Assembly: GCA_963823945.1 (NCBI GenBank)
Contig: CAWGNK010000014.1
Location: 248,001-312,000 of the forward strand
DNA from: Bog-793 sp963823945
GTDB lineage: Bacteria; Actinomycetota; Acidimicrobiia; Acidimicrobiales; Bog-793
Direction of reading: 5' to 3'
Length of the DNA: 64,000 nucleotides
Every line of letters begins with the position of its first letter. The first letter of the stretch is position 1. Below the pieces are notes generated by a model. It was not told where the DNA came from and searched no databases. It saw nothing but the letters and a program-made list of their open reading frames with translations. Both the position numbers and the translations under genes were made by a program. This document shows positions 15,982 through 24,192 of this stretch, in pieces.

Positions 15982-17664
15982 TCAAGCCTCGCTTGAGCCA
16001 TCCGGCCAGGACTCGGGGACGGCCGCCCCGGCGTCGCCGCCACCCGATGCGGCCGGCCGCCTCGCGGCGGCGCGGCGTTCGGCATCGAGCCGCCCGAGCC
16101 CGACGCCGCTGTGGTCGACGAAGCGCATCGCCGCGGCGATCCCGTGGTGCCCGGCGCCCTCGTCGATCAGCTGGTGCATCTGCTGCGCGATCCTCCGGTA
16201 GGCGGGGTGGCCCTGGGGGCCGCTGCGCAGCTCGATGAGGTGCATCGCCTCACGCGCGTTGAGCTGCAGCGAGTAGCGGATGCGGAAGGCGAGGGCGACG
16301 GCGTACACGGCCTGGAGCGGGAAGGCGGCCCGCAATGCCTCGTGGAGGTCCCGCGCCCGCTCGAGCGACTCGGTGAACGCCGGGGCGAGCCCCGCCTCGA
16401 CGACGACGTCGGGCACCTCGTAGCCGAGATCCGTGCCGAGCGGCTGCCACTCGATCGTCAGCATCCGGTGGCGCTGCAGGTCGCGGAAGGCGCCGTAGTC
16501 CGAGACGACGTCGAAGCGGTAGCCGGTCCGCTCGAGGGCGCGTCCCGGGCGGTGGCGGCGGTTCTGCCGCTCGCCGATGTAGGCGCGCAGGATCGCGGCC
16601 CTCTCGGCCTGGCCGAGGCGGGCGACCCGGGCGGCGAGCTCGGCCTCGGGAAGCGAGGCGTGCGGGTAGCACATGGCGACGAGGACCTTCTCCTCGCCCT
16701 CGGGGTCGTAGTCGGCGAGCGTCACCGAGGCTCCGGCCGACACGGCGTCGCCCTCCGCCCGGTCCGCCGGGAACAGGCGCGCGACGAGGCCGTCCATCTC
16801 GTCCCGGCGCTGGGCGAGGTAGCGGCTCCACTCCCCTCCCCGGTCGGGCCGGTCGAGGCGCGCGAGGAACGACGGGATCACCTTGCGGAGCTCCGCGTGG
16901 ATCAGCTCGGCGTAGCCGCGCACCTCGGGCAGGGGGTGGCCGGACATGCGCAGCAGCAGGTGCTCGTAGCTCTGTCCGGAGCCGTACAGGCCGACGTTCG
17001 ACAGCGCGGCGGCCGGCAGCAGCCCCCGCAGGCCGTCGAGGGCACGCGCCCGCACCGCTTGGCGGTAGGCGAAGTCCCCGACCGTCCCGTCGTTCGGGAA
17101 GGCCCGCGCCACGTGCGCCTGCAGAAGCGGCAGGAGCTCGGCGTAGGTGTCGAACATCCGGTCCATGTCGCCGACGTAGCGGGCGCCGAGCTCCGAGTCG
17201 AGCACCTCGGGGTCGCGCCAGTACCGGTAGTGACCGGTCTCGAAGCGGGCGTCGAACGGGATATAGCGCGTCGACTGCTCGAGATAGCTCATCAGGCGTC
17301 CCCACTCGAGGACCTTGGTGAGCACGTTAGAGGCCTGCTCGCAGGCGAGGTGGACCCCGCCGAGCTGGGCGACCGAGTCGTCGCCGAACTGGAGGAAGAT
17401 CCGCTCGTAGAGCTCCTCGGCCCGCTTCAGCCCCACCGTCGCGTCGACCGAGCTGTCCCCGGAGACGTCGAGGTCACCGAGGAATTCGTCGAGGAACAGG
17501 CGCCGCACGCTCTTGGGCGAACGGGAGTATCGGGCGAAGAGCGCCCCGCAGACCACCTCGGGCAGGTTCACCAGGGCGAACACCGGCCCGTCGAGGTTCG
17601 TCACGTAATGGCGCAGGACCTCGCGCTCGTCGGCGGAGAAGGTCTCGGTCGCGTAGTGCGTCAC
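15982..17664 (-). CDS. ThyX-like protein with two complementary degenerate domains
   Basis: 560 aa, about twice the length of a ThyX (FAD-dependent thymidylate synthase). Two ThyX-like halves can be seen. In the first, GDDSVAQ and LACEQAS precede the signature, where the RHR triad has become WGR (121-123) while S126, S131 and RY133-134 remain. In the second, RHR is intact (398-400) but the following SxRY part is lost. Each half also keeps the later helices (LPAAALSNVG; LNAREAMHLIELR). The two halves may cooperate, or the protein may have a new role. TAGTCT 7 nt before the GTG suggests a leaderless mRNA. Confidence 0.8.
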   Translation of the reverse strand: MTHYATETFSADEREVLRHYVTNLDGPVFALVNLPEVVCGALFARYSRSPKSVRRLFLDEFLGDLDVSGDSSVDATVGLKRAEELYERIFLQFGDDSVAQLGGVHLACEQASNVLTKVLEWGRLMSYLEQSTRYIPFDARFETGHYRYWRDPEVLDSELGARYVGDMDRMFDTYAELLPLLQAHVARAFPNDGTVGDFAYRQAVRARALDGLRGLLPAAALSNVGLYGSGQSYEHLLLRMSGHPLPEVRGYAELIHAELRKVIPSFLARLDRPDRGGEWSRYLAQRRDEMDGLVARLFPADRAEGDAVSAGASVTLADYDPEGEEKVLVAMCYPHASLPEAELAARVARLGQAERAAILRAYIGERQNRRHRPGRALERTGYRFDVVSDYGAFRDLQRHRMLTIEWQPLGTDLGYEVPDVVVEAGLAPAFTESLERARDLHEALRAAFPLQAVYAVALAFRIRYSLQLNAREAMHLIELRSGPQGHPAYRRIAQQMHQLIDEGAGHHGIAAAMRFVDHSGVGLGRLDAERRAAARRPAASGGGDAGAAVPESWPDGSSEA

Positions 17665-17671
17665 CGGGACG

Positions 17672-17677
17672 AGACTA
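17672..17677 (-). promoter_or_regulatory. Putative -10 box of ThyX-like gene
   Basis: TAGTCT on the minus strand, then 7 nt, then GTG at 17664. The box overlaps the TAG stop codon of helY. Confidence 0.5.
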
Positions 17678-19828
17678 CGAGACCGCGCCCGGCCGGTCGC
17701 GGATCACCACCTCCGCCCCGGGCTGGTCCCCGCCGTCGGCGTCCCCGTCGCCGCCGGGTGTCGAGGTGGCGACGATCCCGCGTACCAGCTGGTCGGCGGC
17801 CCGGGCGGCGACCGAGCCGAGCCGCGAGCCGGCCTCGGTGAGTGCCAGCTGGCGCAGCAGGTCGACCAGCTGTTTCGTGTTGCGGACGAAGTCGCCGCCG
17901 CTCAGCGGGTTGGCGGCCCCGCGCCGGCGGGGCCCGCCGGCGGGGGCGATGAGCCGCCGCAGCTCGGCGCCGCGGGCCCACTCATAGGCGAGCGGGGCGA
18001 AACCCGCGTCGAGGGCGCGGGTGCGCGGCACGTGGGCCGCCCGCTCGGCGTCCCGCAGGTCCTTCGCGAGGGCGTCAAGCTCGCCGGCCCGGGCGGCGAG
18101 ACGGCCCGTCGGCAGCTCCCCCGGCGCCCCCGCCCGCCGGGACTCGAAGGTGAACAGCGAGACCATCGCCGCGAGGCTCGGGGCGTCGAGCCCGCCGAGC
18201 AGGCCCGCGCCGACCGCCTCGGCGAGCAGGAGGTCGCAGTCGTGGTAGATGCCGCGCAGGCGTTCGCCGGCGGTGGTCACCCGCCAGCCGGCGAGGTAGC
18301 CGCGGTCGGTGAGCAGCCCGACGACGGCGTCGAGCTGGCGGGCGAGCGGCACGTCGGAGAGGTACTGGGCGAACGACGAGCGCACGAGCCGGTGGGCGTC
18401 GTCGGGCGAGTAGCGCCGAACGAGGTTGACCGTCATGTTGTAGGTCGGGTGGAACGAGCTGCGCAGGGCGCGGCTGCGCGCGCTGGCGAGCGCCGAAACC
18501 TCGGCGAAGGTGTGGTAGGGCGACCACAGCACCGCGGCGTGGCCGACCGCATCGATCCCCCGCCGGCCGGCGCGTCCGGTGAGCTGGGTGTAGCTGCCGG
18601 CCGTGAGGTCCTCGTGGCCGGCGCCGGAGTACTTGGAGAGCGACTCGATGACGACCGAGCGGGCCGGCATGTTGACGCCGAGCGCGAGGGTCTCGGTCGC
18701 GAAGACGACCTTGACGATGGCGGCGCCGAACAGGGCCTCGACGGCCTCCCGGAACGGCGGCACGAGCCCGGCGTGGTGGGCGGCATACCCGGCCTCGAGC
18801 CCCTCCACGAAGCGCCCGTAGCCGAGCACGCGCAGATCGGCGTCGGAGAGCGCCTCGACGTGGTCGTCGGCGACGGCACGGATCAGCCGCCGCTCCGCCG
18901 GGGTCGTGAGCCGCGGCCCGGTTTCCAGGCACTGGCGCACCGCGTCGTCGCAGCCCGCCCGGGAGAACACGAAGTAGATCGCGGGCAGCAGGTCCTCCTC
19001 GGCGAAGCGCTCCACGACCTCGACCCGCCGGGGGCGGAAGACGGGCGAGCGCGCGGTACCGGCCCGGCCACCCGGCCCGGTCCCGGGCCGCGCCCGCGGC
19101 CGCGCCCGGGCGTCGAGCGCCACCGCCTCGGGGTTTGGCACACCGGCGACGAAGGTGGGGAGGATCTCGAGGCGGTGGGTCGCGCGGATGCCGACGACGT
19201 AGTGCTGGCGCAGCTCGATCGGCCGGTGCTCCTCGATGACGTGGGCCGTCGAGCCCCGCACCTGCTCGATCCAGCCGGCGAGCTCCTCGGCGTTCGAGAC
19301 CGTCGCCGAGAGGCAGACGAGCACGACCTCGCGCGGCGCCGACAAGATGATCTCCTCCCAGACCGACCCCCGGTAGCGGTCCTCGAGGTAGTGGACCTCG
19401 TCGAGGACGACGAGGCGCAGCCCGGCGAGCCGGGCCGCGTCGGCGTAGATCATGTTGCGCAGCACCTCGGTCGTCATGACGACGATCTCCGCGTCGCCGT
19501 TGCGCGAGACGTCGCCGGTCAAAAGCCCGACACGGGCCGCGCCGTACTCGGCGGCGAAGTCGGCGTACTTCTGGTTCGAGAGCGCCTTGAGCGGAGTCGT
19601 GTAGATGGCGCGGCCGCCCTCGGACAGCGCGCGGGCGACGGCGTATTCGGCGATGAGCGTCTTGCCGGAGCCGGTCGGTGCGGCGACGAGAACGGACTTG
19701 CCGGCGTCGAGCAGATCGAACGCCTCGACCTGGAACGGATCGAGCGCGAACCGGCGCCGGCCGAGGAAGGCGCGCCGGGTCGCGTCGGAGTCGGCGCCGG
19801 GGGTCATCGCCGCCAGCGCGCCCGGCAC
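17675..19828 (-). CDS. helY: HelY-type superfamily 2 RNA helicase
   Basis: 717 aa. ATP-dependent RNA helicase of the Ski2/Mtr4-like group, as in mycobacterial HelY, thought to act in RNA metabolism. Walker A APTGSGKT is at 50-57, the DEVH box at 143-146, then SATVSNAEEL (motif III) and QLTGRAGRRG (motif VI). An Arg/Pro/Gly-rich insert (near residue 240) between the two RecA-like domains looks like a disordered expansion. It is shorter than typical HelY at the C-terminus. Starts at a GTG (19828) or an ATG seven codons in (19807); neither has a strong ribosome site. Next to tatC, as in mycobacteria. Confidence 0.9.
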   Translation of the reverse strand: MPGALAAMTPGADSDATRRAFLGRRRFALDPFQVEAFDLLDAGKSVLVAAPTGSGKTLIAEYAVARALSEGGRAIYTTPLKALSNQKYADFAAEYGAARVGLLTGDVSRNGDAEIVVMTTEVLRNMIYADAARLAGLRLVVLDEVHYLEDRYRGSVWEEIILSAPREVVLVCLSATVSNAEELAGWIEQVRGSTAHVIEEHRPIELRQHYVVGIRATHRLEILPTFVAGVPNPEAVALDARARPRARPGTGPGGRAGTARSPVFRPRRVEVVERFAEEDLLPAIYFVFSRAGCDDAVRQCLETGPRLTTPAERRLIRAVADDHVEALSDADLRVLGYGRFVEGLEAGYAAHHAGLVPPFREAVEALFGAAIVKVVFATETLALGVNMPARSVVIESLSKYSGAGHEDLTAGSYTQLTGRAGRRGIDAVGHAAVLWSPYHTFAEVSALASARSRALRSSFHPTYNMTVNLVRRYSPDDAHRLVRSSFAQYLSDVPLARQLDAVVGLLTDRGYLAGWRVTTAGERLRGIYHDCDLLLAEAVGAGLLGGLDAPSLAAMVSLFTFESRRAGAPGELPTGRLAARAGELDALAKDLRDAERAAHVPRTRALDAGFAPLAYEWARGAELRRLIAPAGGPRRRGAANPLSGGDFVRNTKQLVDLLRQLALTEAGSRLGSVAARAADQLVRGIVATSTPGGDGDADGGDQPGAEVVIRDRPGAVS

Positions 19829-19867
19829 GACGGCAACCCCCGGGAGGTGGCTGTCAGGCGCAAGTGA

Positions 19868-20608
19868 TCAGGTCGTCTTCGCGCGCCGGCGTTTGCGCGT
19901 GAGGAACTTCCCGACGTGAATCGAAGCCTCGTAGAAGAGCAGCATCGGCACGGCCATCGCGAGCATCGAGAACGGGTCCGAGCTCGGCGTCACGACCCCG
20001 GCGAAGATGACGATGATGACGATCGCCGGCCGGCGCCAGTGGGCGAGCTGTTCCGGCTTCAGCACGCCGGCGATCTCGAGGCCGACGAGCACCACCGGGA
20101 ACTCGAAGGTCGCGCCGAAGATCACCATCAAAGCGATGATGAGCCCGAGGTACTTCGAAGGCGTGAACAGGTCGTTGATGTTCGATCCGCCGACGGCGTG
20201 GAGGAAGCCCAACGCGTGCGGGAAGGTGAGCCAGGCGACGAAGGCCCCGAGGAAGAACAGCGCCACCGTCGAGACGGCGAACGGGACCGCGTAGCGCTTC
20301 TCGTTCGCCTTGAGACCCGGTGTGACGAACCGCCACAGCTCGAAGACGATGATGGGCGAGGCGAGGAAGATCCCCCCGTACGCCGTCACGTTGAGCCGCA
20401 CCATGAAGGCGTCGAGCGGGCCGAACACGGTGAGCACGCAGAGGTGGGCCTTCGGTCCCACGAGGCGTGCCTGGACGCAGTACGGGTGGAGGAAGAAGCG
20501 CAGGATCTGGTCGTAAAAGACGTAGGCGACGACCGCGGCCAGCACGAAGGCGATGAACGAGACGATCAGCCGCTGGCGCAGCTCGCTGAGGTGCCCGCTG
20601 AGCGACAT
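19868..20608 (-). CDS. tatC: Sec-independent translocase TatC
   Basis: Integral membrane core of the Tat pathway, binding the twin-arginine signal peptide. 246 aa from the ATG at 20608, where GAGGG lies 7 nt upstream and the protein begins MSLSGHLSELRQRL, the standard TatC start; a longer form from 20659 has no ribosome site. Six hydrophobic segments follow, with the conserved FxxELWRFVTPGL and the FGATFEFPVV segment. It lies between tatA and helY, the mycobacterial order. Confidence 0.93.
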   Translation of the reverse strand: MSLSGHLSELRQRLIVSFIAFVLAAVVAYVFYDQILRFFLHPYCVQARLVGPKAHLCVLTVFGPLDAFMVRLNVTAYGGIFLASPIIVFELWRFVTPGLKANEKRYAVPFAVSTVALFFLGAFVAWLTFPHALGFLHAVGGSNINDLFTPSKYLGLIIALMVIFGATFEFPVVLVGLEIAGVLKPEQLAHWRRPAIVIIVIFAGVVTPSSDPFSMLAMAVPMLLFYEASIHVGKFLTRKRRRAKTT

Positions 20609-20685
20609 CGCCCCACCCTCGGAGGGGGTCTCGGCGCGGCCACGGATCTGGGTTGCCATGTCTGGGGCGATCAGTTCTGCCCGGG

Positions 20686-21051
20686 TCAGTTCATGCTCGG
20701 GTCGTCAACCTGCGGCGAGAAGTCGCCAAGGGCCGGGCGGATCGAGTCCGCCGGCGCGAGGTCATCCGCGTCGGCATCCGTCGCCCTGGCGGCGGCCGCC
20801 TTCTCGGCTGAGGTCGAATCGGTGATCAGGCCGGTGAGCGTGCCGCGCACTGAAGGGATACGCGGGATCGACGACAGGTCGAGATCGGGCATCACGGCGC
20901 GGACCTCGTCGGTCACCTCCTGGCGGAGCCGCGTGATCTCGTGCCAGGCGGCGCCGAGCTGGCGGGCGGCCTTGGGAAGGCGTTCGGGCCCCATCACGAT
21001 CAGGATGACGACGAGGATCATGAGGATCTTCGCCGGGTCGAGGCTGCCCAC
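20686..21051 (-). CDS. tatA: Twin-arginine translocase subunit TatA/TatB
   Basis: 121 aa. A single N-terminal transmembrane helix (about 8-21), the GPERLPKAARQLG hinge and an amphipathic helix, then an acidic, Ala-rich tail. The GPERLP motif resembles TatB, but only one TatA/B-like gene is present here, so the subtype is open. TAGACT ends 8 nt before the GTG. Forms the pore or the receptor with TatC, encoded 77 bp downstream. Confidence 0.88.
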   Translation of the reverse strand: MGSLDPAKILMILVVILIVMGPERLPKAARQLGAAWHEITRLRQEVTDEVRAVMPDLDLSSIPRIPSVRGTLTGLITDSTSAEKAAAARATDADADDLAPADSIRPALGDFSPQVDDPSMN

Positions 21052-21059
21052 GACGGGTC

Positions 21060-21065
21060 AGTCTA
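21060..21065 (-). promoter_or_regulatory. Putative -10 box of tatA
   Basis: TAGACT on the minus strand, then 8 nt, then GTG at 21051. Confidence 0.4.
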
Positions 21066-21109
21066 CAAGGCCCGTTCCGGGCAGACGAGGGCCCCTGGCC
21101 GGGCTCGGC

Positions 21110-21799
21110 CTAGAAGATGATGAGTTCGGGGTGCCAGCCGCGCCAGACGACCGCGACGACGCGCCCGACGACGTCCGAGCCCGGCAGGGGTCCCCACACC
21201 CGGCTGTCGCAGGAGACCGTGCGGTTGTCGCCGAGGACGTAGAAGTCGTTTCTTGGCACCTCGTACCGGACGATCGGCTGGCCGAGCGGCGTGTTCTTCC
21301 CGTTGTCGCGGAAGTAGCTCTCGGGCAGCGCGTGCCACTTCGTGCTGTTGGGGTTCTTGACCAAGACCTCGTCGCCCTGCGACCGGATCCACTGACCGCC
21401 GGTCGCGACGACGCGCTTCACGAGGTCGCCGTCCTCGGTCGCGCAATCGCGACGCGCCGCGGGGGGCGTGCGGAACACGACGATGTCGTTCTGGTGGATC
21501 GAGTGGAAGTTGAAATCGAACTTGTCGACGAGGATGCGATCGCCGACCTGCAGTGTCGGCTCCATCGAGCCGGAGGGGATGAAGTAGGCCTGGAATACGA
21601 AGGTCCGCACCCCGAGGGCGATGACGACCGCGATCGCGAGGCCGATCGCCGTCTCGATGAGCGTCCGCTTGCGGGAGTGCGGCCGCTTCGGGCGGGCGCG
21701 GCGCCGGCGCCGGGTGGACCCGGTCTCCGGCCCGGCGTCCCCGGCCGGCTCGGCGGCGGGGGTCGTCGCCTCGTTCCCAGCCATCTCGTCACTGTCCAC
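21110..21799 (-). CDS. lepB: Signal peptidase I
   Basis: Membrane serine protease that removes Sec and Tat signal peptides outside the membrane. 229 aa. An Arg-rich cytoplasmic N-terminus and one transmembrane segment (about 50-70) are followed by the catalytic Ser78 in PSGSMEP and Lys128 in DLVKRV; GDNRTVSCDSR is the conserved box E. Both catalytic residues are present. It sits 14 bp after pafA, a position where mycobacteria have pafB/pafC. A GTG at 21799 is used; an ATG five codons later is the alternative. Confidence 0.93.
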   Translation of the reverse strand: MDSDEMAGNEATTPAAEPAGDAGPETGSTRRRRRARPKRPHSRKRTLIETAIGLAIAVVIALGVRTFVFQAYFIPSGSMEPTLQVGDRILVDKFDFNFHSIHQNDIVVFRTPPAARRDCATEDGDLVKRVVATGGQWIRSQGDEVLVKNPNSTKWHALPESYFRDNGKNTPLGQPIVRYEVPRNDFYVLGDNRTVSCDSRVWGPLPGSDVVGRVVAVVWRGWHPELIIF

Positions 21800-21812
21800 G
21801 AATCCTCGTTTC

Positions 21813-23171
21813 CTACATCGACTCGATGAGCCGCTCGACGCGCTCGTCGTGCGCCCGGAACGGGTCCTTCAGCAACACGGTCCTCTGTGTCTGGTCGTTC
21901 AACTTGAGGTGCACCCAATCGACCGTGAAGTCGCGCCGGCGCTCCTTCGCGCGACGGATGAACTGTCCGCGCAGGCGGGCCCGCGTGGTGGCCGGCGGCA
22001 CGTCCATCGCCTCGGTGATCGCGGCGTCGGTGACGACACGCTCAAGGAGCCCGCGATCCTGCAGGCGATAGAAGATGCCGCGCCGCTGGCTGACGTCATG
22101 GTACTGGAGATCGAGCAGCGCGATGCGGGGATGGCCGAGCGCGAGCGAGTGGCGTTGCCGGTACGCCTCGACGAGGTTGTGCTTGATCACCCAGTCGCAC
22201 TCGGCCGTGAGCGAGAGCGGGTCCCGCTCGATCCCCTCCACACAGTGCTGCCACATCTGCAGCGCCTGATCCTCCATCGGCGACAGGCCGTGCTGCGCGG
22301 CGTAGCGGACCGCCCGGCCGAGGTACTCGGCCTGGACGTCGAACGCGCTCACCTCCCGCCCGTTCGCGAGCCGCACGAGGCGCCGGCACGTGATGTCGTG
22401 CGAGATCTCCCGGATGGCGCGGACCGGGTCCTCGAGCGTCATGTCGCGCAGCACGACGCCGGGGTCCTCGAGCATCCGCAGCATGATGCTCGTCGCGCCG
22501 ACCTTCAGGAACGTCGCGTACTCGCTCATGTTCGAGTCGCCGACGATGACGTGGAGCCGGCGGTAGCGCTCGGCATCGGCGTGCGGCTCGTCGCGGGTGT
22601 TGATGATCGGGCGTGACCGCGTCGTCGCCGAGGAGACCCCCTCCCAGATGTGCTCGGCGCGCTGGGAGAGGCAGAAGACGGCCCCCCGGGCGGTCTGCAG
22701 CACCTTGCCGGCGCCGGCGTAGATCTGGCGGGTGACGAGGAACGGGATCAGTACCTGGGTGAAATGGACGAGGTCGTCGCGCCGGGTGATCAGGTAGTTC
22801 TCGTGGCAGCCGTACGAGTTGCCGGCCGAGTCGGTGTTGTTCTTGAACAGGTAGATGACACCGCGGATGCCGTCGTCTTTGAGGCGCGCCTCGGCCGACT
22901 CGACGAGCCCCTCGAGGATCCGCTCCCCCGCCCGGTCGTGCGCCACGAGGTCGGCGATCGAATCGCACTCCGGGGTGGCGTACTCCGGGTGGCTGCCGAC
23001 GTCGAGGTACAGGCGTGCCCCGTTCTCCAGGAATACGTTGGAGGACCGGCCCCAGGAAACGACGCGTCGGAACAGGTACCGCGCCACCTCGTCGGGGCTG
23101 AGCCGGCGCTGGCCGCGCAACGCGCACGTCACGCCGTACTCGTTCTCGAGCCCGAAGATGCGCCGGTCCAC
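21813..23171 (-). CDS. pafA: Pup-protein ligase PafA
   Basis: Carboxylate-amine ligase that uses ATP to join the C-terminal Glu of Pup to substrate lysines. 452 aa, full length, with the family signature MDRRIFGLENEYGV at the start (Glu9), LYLDVGSHPEY with catalytic Asp57, and the KNNTDSAGNSYGCHENY region. Almost every conserved block of the family is present. The gene starts at a GTG with TAGGTT 6 nt upstream, so leaderless initiation is likely. Paralogous to dop, 2 kb away on the same strand. Confidence 0.97.
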   Translation of the reverse strand: MDRRIFGLENEYGVTCALRGQRRLSPDEVARYLFRRVVSWGRSSNVFLENGARLYLDVGSHPEYATPECDSIADLVAHDRAGERILEGLVESAEARLKDDGIRGVIYLFKNNTDSAGNSYGCHENYLITRRDDLVHFTQVLIPFLVTRQIYAGAGKVLQTARGAVFCLSQRAEHIWEGVSSATTRSRPIINTRDEPHADAERYRRLHVIVGDSNMSEYATFLKVGATSIMLRMLEDPGVVLRDMTLEDPVRAIREISHDITCRRLVRLANGREVSAFDVQAEYLGRAVRYAAQHGLSPMEDQALQMWQHCVEGIERDPLSLTAECDWVIKHNLVEAYRQRHSLALGHPRIALLDLQYHDVSQRRGIFYRLQDRGLLERVVTDAAITEAMDVPPATTRARLRGQFIRRAKERRRDFTVDWVHLKLNDQTQRTVLLKDPFRAHDERVERLIESM

Positions 23172-23177
23172 GACCCG

Positions 23178-23183
23178 AACCTA
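23178..23183 (-). promoter_or_regulatory. Putative -10 box of pafA, leaderless
   Basis: TAGGTT on the minus strand, then 6 nt, then GTG at 23171. Confidence 0.5.
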
Positions 23184-23222
23184 GCGGCACGACCCCTCCG
23201 GCGATCCGGCGGCTGCCGGCTG

Positions 23223-23228
23223 TACCCT
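23223..23228 (+). promoter_or_regulatory. Putative -10 box, leaderless
   Basis: TACCCT, then 6 nt, then the GTG at 23235. It diverges from the pafA box across 63 bp. Confidence 0.45.
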
Positions 23229-23234
23229 CGGTTC

Positions 23235-23537
23235 GTGGATTCAGCGCAGCCCCTCGTCTACCTGACGACGGTCGTCGGCACGGTGGCCGGCCAGCTCGTC
23301 GTCGGGCGCCTGCAGGCCGAGGGCATCGCGGCCGCGGCCAGCGGGCCGCCGGACGGGCCCTATCCGTTCCCGATCGAGCTCGACGTGCTCGTCCCGGTGG
23401 GCGACCTCGCCAGAGCCAAGGAGATCCTGCTCGCCGACGCCGTGGAGGCCAGCTTCGACGAACTCGGCGGGCGGGCGGCGCCGCGCCGGGCGCGGCGGAC
23501 GCCGACGGGCCGGTTCAGGCGCCGAGGAGGGCGCTGA
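23235..23537 (+). CDS. Putative DUF2007-like small protein
   Basis: 100 aa from a GTG. Strand-helix-strand with a VVGTVAGQLVVGRLQAEGI helix, a PPDGPYPFPIELDVLVP segment and a helix RAKEILL, the layout of the small DUF2007-type signal-transducing domains; the tail is basic. It sits alone on the plus strand inside the otherwise minus-strand proteasome block, and its last 23 bp overlap the 3' end of prcA. A TACCCT box 6 nt upstream points to a leaderless mRNA. Confidence 0.65.
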   Translation: MDSAQPLVYLTTVVGTVAGQLVVGRLQAEGIAAAASGPPDGPYPFPIELDVLVPVGDLARAKEILLADAVEASFDELGGRAAPRRARRTPTGRFRRRGGR

Positions 23538-24192
23538 GCTCGGCCCGCTCGATGCGGCGGAAGGCCCTGCGGGCGGCGGACTTCTCGAGCACGCCGACTT
23601 CCAGGTCGTCGACGCCGAGCGTGCGCGCCTCGCCCGCCAGGCAGGCGACGCAACTCCCCACCGCCGCGGCGAGCGTCGCCGCGGGGTCGAAGGCCTGCTC
23701 GAGCCGGGCGGCGATCGCCTCGGCCTCGCCGCCGAGAACGGTCCAGTTCTCCTCGTCGACGACGGTCCCGTCGTAGGTGATGTGGTAGAGGCGGTTCCCG
23801 CCGGCCGGCGACAGCTCGGCGACGAGGATCTCCACCTCGAGCGGCTTCATCTCGTGGGTGAACACCTGGCCGAGGTACTGGGCGTAGAGATTGGCGAGCG
23901 AGCGGGCGTCGACGTCCTCGCGCGAGTACGCGTAGCCCTTCGTGTCGGCGTGCCGGATGCCGGCCACGCGCAGCTGGTCGAACTCGTTGTACTTACCGAC
24001 CCCGGCGAACGCGACGCGGTCGTAGATCTCGCTCACCTTGTGGAGCGTCCGCGAGGGGTTCTCGGCGACGATGAGGATGCCGTCGGCGTAGGCCACGGCG
24101 ACGAGGGCGCGGCCCCGCGCGATCCCCTTCTGCGCGTACTCGGCACGGTCCTTCATCACCTGTTCGGGCGCGACGTAGTACGGCATCGTCAT
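23515..24192 (-). CDS. prcA: Proteasome subunit alpha
   Basis: 225 aa. Alpha subunit of the 20S proteasome, forming the gated outer rings. The N-terminal YVAPEQVMKDRAEYAQKGIA is typical of the actinobacterial alpha subunit, followed by VAENPSRTLHKVSEIYDRV and GKYNEFDQLR. No N-terminal catalytic Thr. Start overlaps the prcB stop by ATGA, so the two are translationally coupled and the stoichiometry is balanced. Confidence 0.96.
   Translation of the reverse strand: MTMPYYVAPEQVMKDRAEYAQKGIARGRALVAVAYADGILIVAENPSRTLHKVSEIYDRVAFAGVGKYNEFDQLRVAGIRHADTKGYAYSREDVDARSLANLYAQYLGQVFTHEMKPLEVEILVAELSPAGGNRLYHITYDGTVVDEENWTVLGGEAEAIAARLEQAFDPAATLAAAVGSCVACLAGEARTLGVDDLEVGVLEKSAARRAFRRIERAELSALLGA

Noticed and set aside
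13929..16238. Long plus-strand frame across NUDIX and DUF4193-type genes
   Set aside because: Ser/Arg low-complexity translation antisense to recognised genes.
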